Positions 6,012 through 7,931 of a stretch of 7,931 bases of DNA are shown here, in pieces (position 1 is the stretch's first letter; every line of letters starts with the position of its first letter). Position numbers and translations under genes: made by a program. The stretch is taken from the NCBI GenBank assembly GCA_003448875.1, contig DLXG01000001.1:1-7931 (forward strand), in the 5' to 3' direction. The DNA comes from Anaerolineaceae bacterium. GTDB taxonomy: Bacteria > Chloroflexota > Anaerolineae > Anaerolineales > Anaerolineaceae. A model generated the notes under the pieces. That model saw only the letters and a program-made list of their open reading frames with translations. It was not told where the DNA came from and made no database searches.

Positions 6012-7931
6012 GCGTACCAAAGGTTTTCCCGTCAATCCAGAGATGGTTGAATATCCTTGTATTACTGGCGCTTGTCATGGCACAAGCGATTTCTACTTCC
6101 CCGCGAAATTCAATTGTTCAGGCTGCCAGTGAACCGCAAACGGATTTAGAGAGCCGGGTGCGGTTGATCATGGAACAGATGACACCTGAACAAAAGGTTG
6201 GTCAATTATTTCTGGTTACTTTTAAAGGTACAGACGCCCGGCGTGAATCCTCTATATATAAATTAATTGTGGATTACAAAGTTGGGGGGGTCATACTTCG
6301 GGCGGATAATGATAATTTTGAAATAGCCGGCAATACCGTCCCCAAAGCAGCGGAGTTAATTCGGGCTTTACAGAACCATGTCTGGGATGCTTCTCAAACT
6401 CAGGATCGTACTGCCGAAGCGCAACCCTTACCATACATTCCCTTGTTTATTGGCATTTCACAGGAAGGAGACCTCTATCCCAACGATCAGATATTTAGCG
6501 GGATGACCTCTCTTCCCAGCCAGATGGCCATTGGAGCCACCTGGAATCCTGCCATGGCGGAAGCGATTGGTAATGTCATGGGCAGGGAACTGCGCGCGAT
6601 TGGGTTTAACCTGTATTTGGGGCCTTCTCTGGATGTATTAGAAGTAACGGCAACTTCAGCAAACACTCTCGGCGTTCGCACGTTCGGGGGTGATCCGTTT
6701 TGGGTGGGAGAAATGGGAAAAGCGTATGTGAGGGGTTTGCATCAGGGCAGCCGTGATCAAATGGCGGTCATCGCCAAGCATTTTCCCGGGCGGGGTGCCT
6801 CTGACCGCCTGCCAGAGGAGGAGGTTGCAACCGTTCGCAAGTCCCTTGATGCTTTACGCCAGTTTGAACTGGCGCCGTTTTTTGCTTCGATGCAGGCCGA
6901 TCCCGAAAGTAAAGCCCGTGTGGACGGGGTGATGGTTTCACACATCCGCTATCAGGGGCTGCAGGAAAATATCCGCGAAATTACTCCACCTGTCAGCCTC
7001 GATGCCGAAGCGATGCGTCAGGTATTGACCCTTGAACCAGCCGCCACATGGTATCAGCAGGGTGGGGTGATTGTCAGCGACAATTTGGGGAGCAATGCGG
7101 TACGGCGCTTTTATGACCCCACCGGTCAGACTTTTGATGCCCGCGCTGTTGCCCGAAACGCTTTTCTAGCAGGTAATGATTTGTTGTATTTGAATAATTT
7201 CATCGAGCCAACAGACAACGACAGCGCTGCAACCATCATGCGGGTTTTGGATGCGTTTGCTCAAAAATACCGGGAGGATGCAGCCTTTGCCGAACGGGTG
7301 GATCAATCCGTTGAACGAATCTTAAAACTGAAATTGCGTTTGTTTGGGGAATTCCGGATTGATCGGGTGTTGCCGCCGGCAAGTCAGCTGGCCGAGGTGG
7401 GGCGTTCACAATCGGTGGTGCTTGAAGTTGCACGCAAAGCCGCCACCTTGCTCAGTCCTTCGCCTGCAGAATTGAATATCCGCCTGCCGCGCCCCCCAGA
7501 AAGCCGTGATCAAATCATCTTTTTCACCGATGTGGTAAGCGCACGCCAGTGCAGCACCTGCGGAGATCAATGGATTTTGTCAGTGGATAGCCTGAAAAAT
7601 GCGGTCATTCGCCTGTATGGGCCTGCGGCGGGTGGTTCGATTATCCAAGGATACCTATTTTCTTATTCGTTCCTTGATCTCAATACTTATTTGAATAACC
7701 CTGAGGGCCTGGCTGCATTAGGCGTGAATCTGGCAGAGGCAGAATGGGTGGTGTTTGCATTGACAGGGGAGAATCCATCCCGGCCCGAAGCGCAAGCTTT
7801 GCGGCGACTGTTGAGTGAACGCCCCGATTTGCTTTTGAATAAAAAGGTGATTGTATTTGCTTTTGGGGCGCCCTATTTGCTGGATGCTACAGATATCGCT
7901 AAACTAACTGCCTATTATGGGTTGTACATGG
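6008..7931 (+). CDS. secreted glycoside hydrolase family 3-like protein, 3' end beyond window
   Basis: The frame is open for 641 codons to the window edge. GH3 enzymes remove terminal sugars such as beta-glucose or beta-N-acetylglucosamine. The GTG at 6008 is chosen because it overlaps the GDPD stop (GTGA) and yields a signal peptide: K5 and R12, a hydrophobic run at 13-27 (WLNILVLLALVMAQA) and possible cleavage after AQA (27) or VQA (39). The catalytic domain starts near residue 50 with MEQMTPEQKVGQLF. It shows GGVIL, RTFGGDP (224-230), KHFPGRG (257-263) and VIVSDNLG (355-362), where D358 fits the GH3 nucleophile. The NagZ-type loop normally reads KHFPGHG then DSH; here GHG is GRG and the loop is ASDR, so the acid/base His is missing. 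Past about residue 440 the match weakens; this part holds a CSTC pair (515-518). Activity is uncertain: it may use another acid/base or only bind sugar. Confidence 0.85.
   Translation, partial: MSVPKVFPSIQRWLNILVLLALVMAQAISTSPRNSIVQAASEPQTDLESRVRLIMEQMTPEQKVGQLFLVTFKGTDARRESSIYKLIVDYKVGGVILRADNDNFEIAGNTVPKAAELIRALQNHVWDASQTQDRTAEAQPLPYIPLFIGISQEGDLYPNDQIFSGMTSLPSQMAIGATWNPAMAEAIGNVMGRELRAIGFNLYLGPSLDVLEVTATSANTLGVRTFGGDPFWVGEMGKAYVRGLHQGSRDQMAVIAKHFPGRGASDRLPEEEVATVRKSLDALRQFELAPFFASMQADPESKARVDGVMVSHIRYQGLQENIREITPPVSLDAEAMRQVLTLEPAATWYQQGGVIVSDNLGSNAVRRFYDPTGQTFDARAVARNAFLAGNDLLYLNNFIEPTDNDSAATIMRVLDAFAQKYREDAAFAERVDQSVERILKLKLRLFGEFRIDRVLPPASQLAEVGRSQSVVLEVARKAATLLSPSPAELNIRLPRPPESRDQIIFFTDVVSARQCSTCGDQWILSVDSLKNAVIRLYGPAAGGSIIQGYLFSYSFLDLNTYLNNPEGLAALGVNLAEAEWVVFALTGENPSRPEAQALRRLLSERPDLLLNKKVIVFAFGAPYLLDATDIAKLTAYYGLYM

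Noticed and set aside
5397..6035. 212-codon minus-strand frame inside the GDPD gene
   Set aside because: It is antisense to a well-supported GDPD with intact catalytic motifs and gives no recognisable protein.

Overview
The window looks like chromosomal DNA of a free-living bacterium: moderate GC, tightly packed genes, sigma-70 type promoters, Shine-Dalgarno sites inside transcripts, and 4-base stop/start overlaps. My best guess is a Chloroflexota member of the Anaerolineae. It rests on remembered resemblance of the winged-helix AAA ATPase, the GDPD variant and the divergent secreted GH3 protein to proteins of that group, so it is inference only. I see no mobile element, CRISPR array, tRNA or rRNA.

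Layout. Bases 1-137 (minus) hold the first 45 codons of tgt, the tRNA-guanine transglycosylase gene, cut by the window edge. A 116-bp gap (138-253) carries back-to-back promoters for tgt and for alr (254-1384, alanine racemase). The alr stop overlaps the start of recJ (1381-3087, single-strand DNA exonuclease). recJ converges, with only 17 bp between the stop codons, on a minus-strand family 2 glycosyltransferase (3105-3788). A second divergent promoter region (3789-3918) then drives a three-gene plus-strand operon: a winged-helix AAA+ ATPase (3919-5259), a glycerophosphodiester phosphodiesterase (5256-6011) and a secreted GH3-type protein (from 6008, running off the right edge). The three reading frames are joined by ATGA and GTGA overlaps.

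Functionally, alr supplies D-alanine for peptidoglycan, recJ serves recombination and repair, and tgt modifies tRNA. The glycosyltransferase probably uses a nucleotide sugar and a lipid carrier at the membrane. The last operon joins a cytoplasmic ATPase of unknown substrate to two hydrolases, one of them exported. No pathway joining those three is known to me.

The most useful observations concern starts and regulation. Both alr and the glycosyltransferase have a near-consensus promoter whose -10 box ends exactly 7 bases before the ATG, with no Shine-Dalgarno site, which predicts leaderless mRNAs. This rules out the longer open frames upstream of each. The GH3 protein keeps the nucleophile but lacks the histidine normally found in the NagZ-type catalytic loop. 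I do not see a clearly new defence or mobile system. The ATPase-GDPD-GH3 operon is the best candidate for something undescribed.
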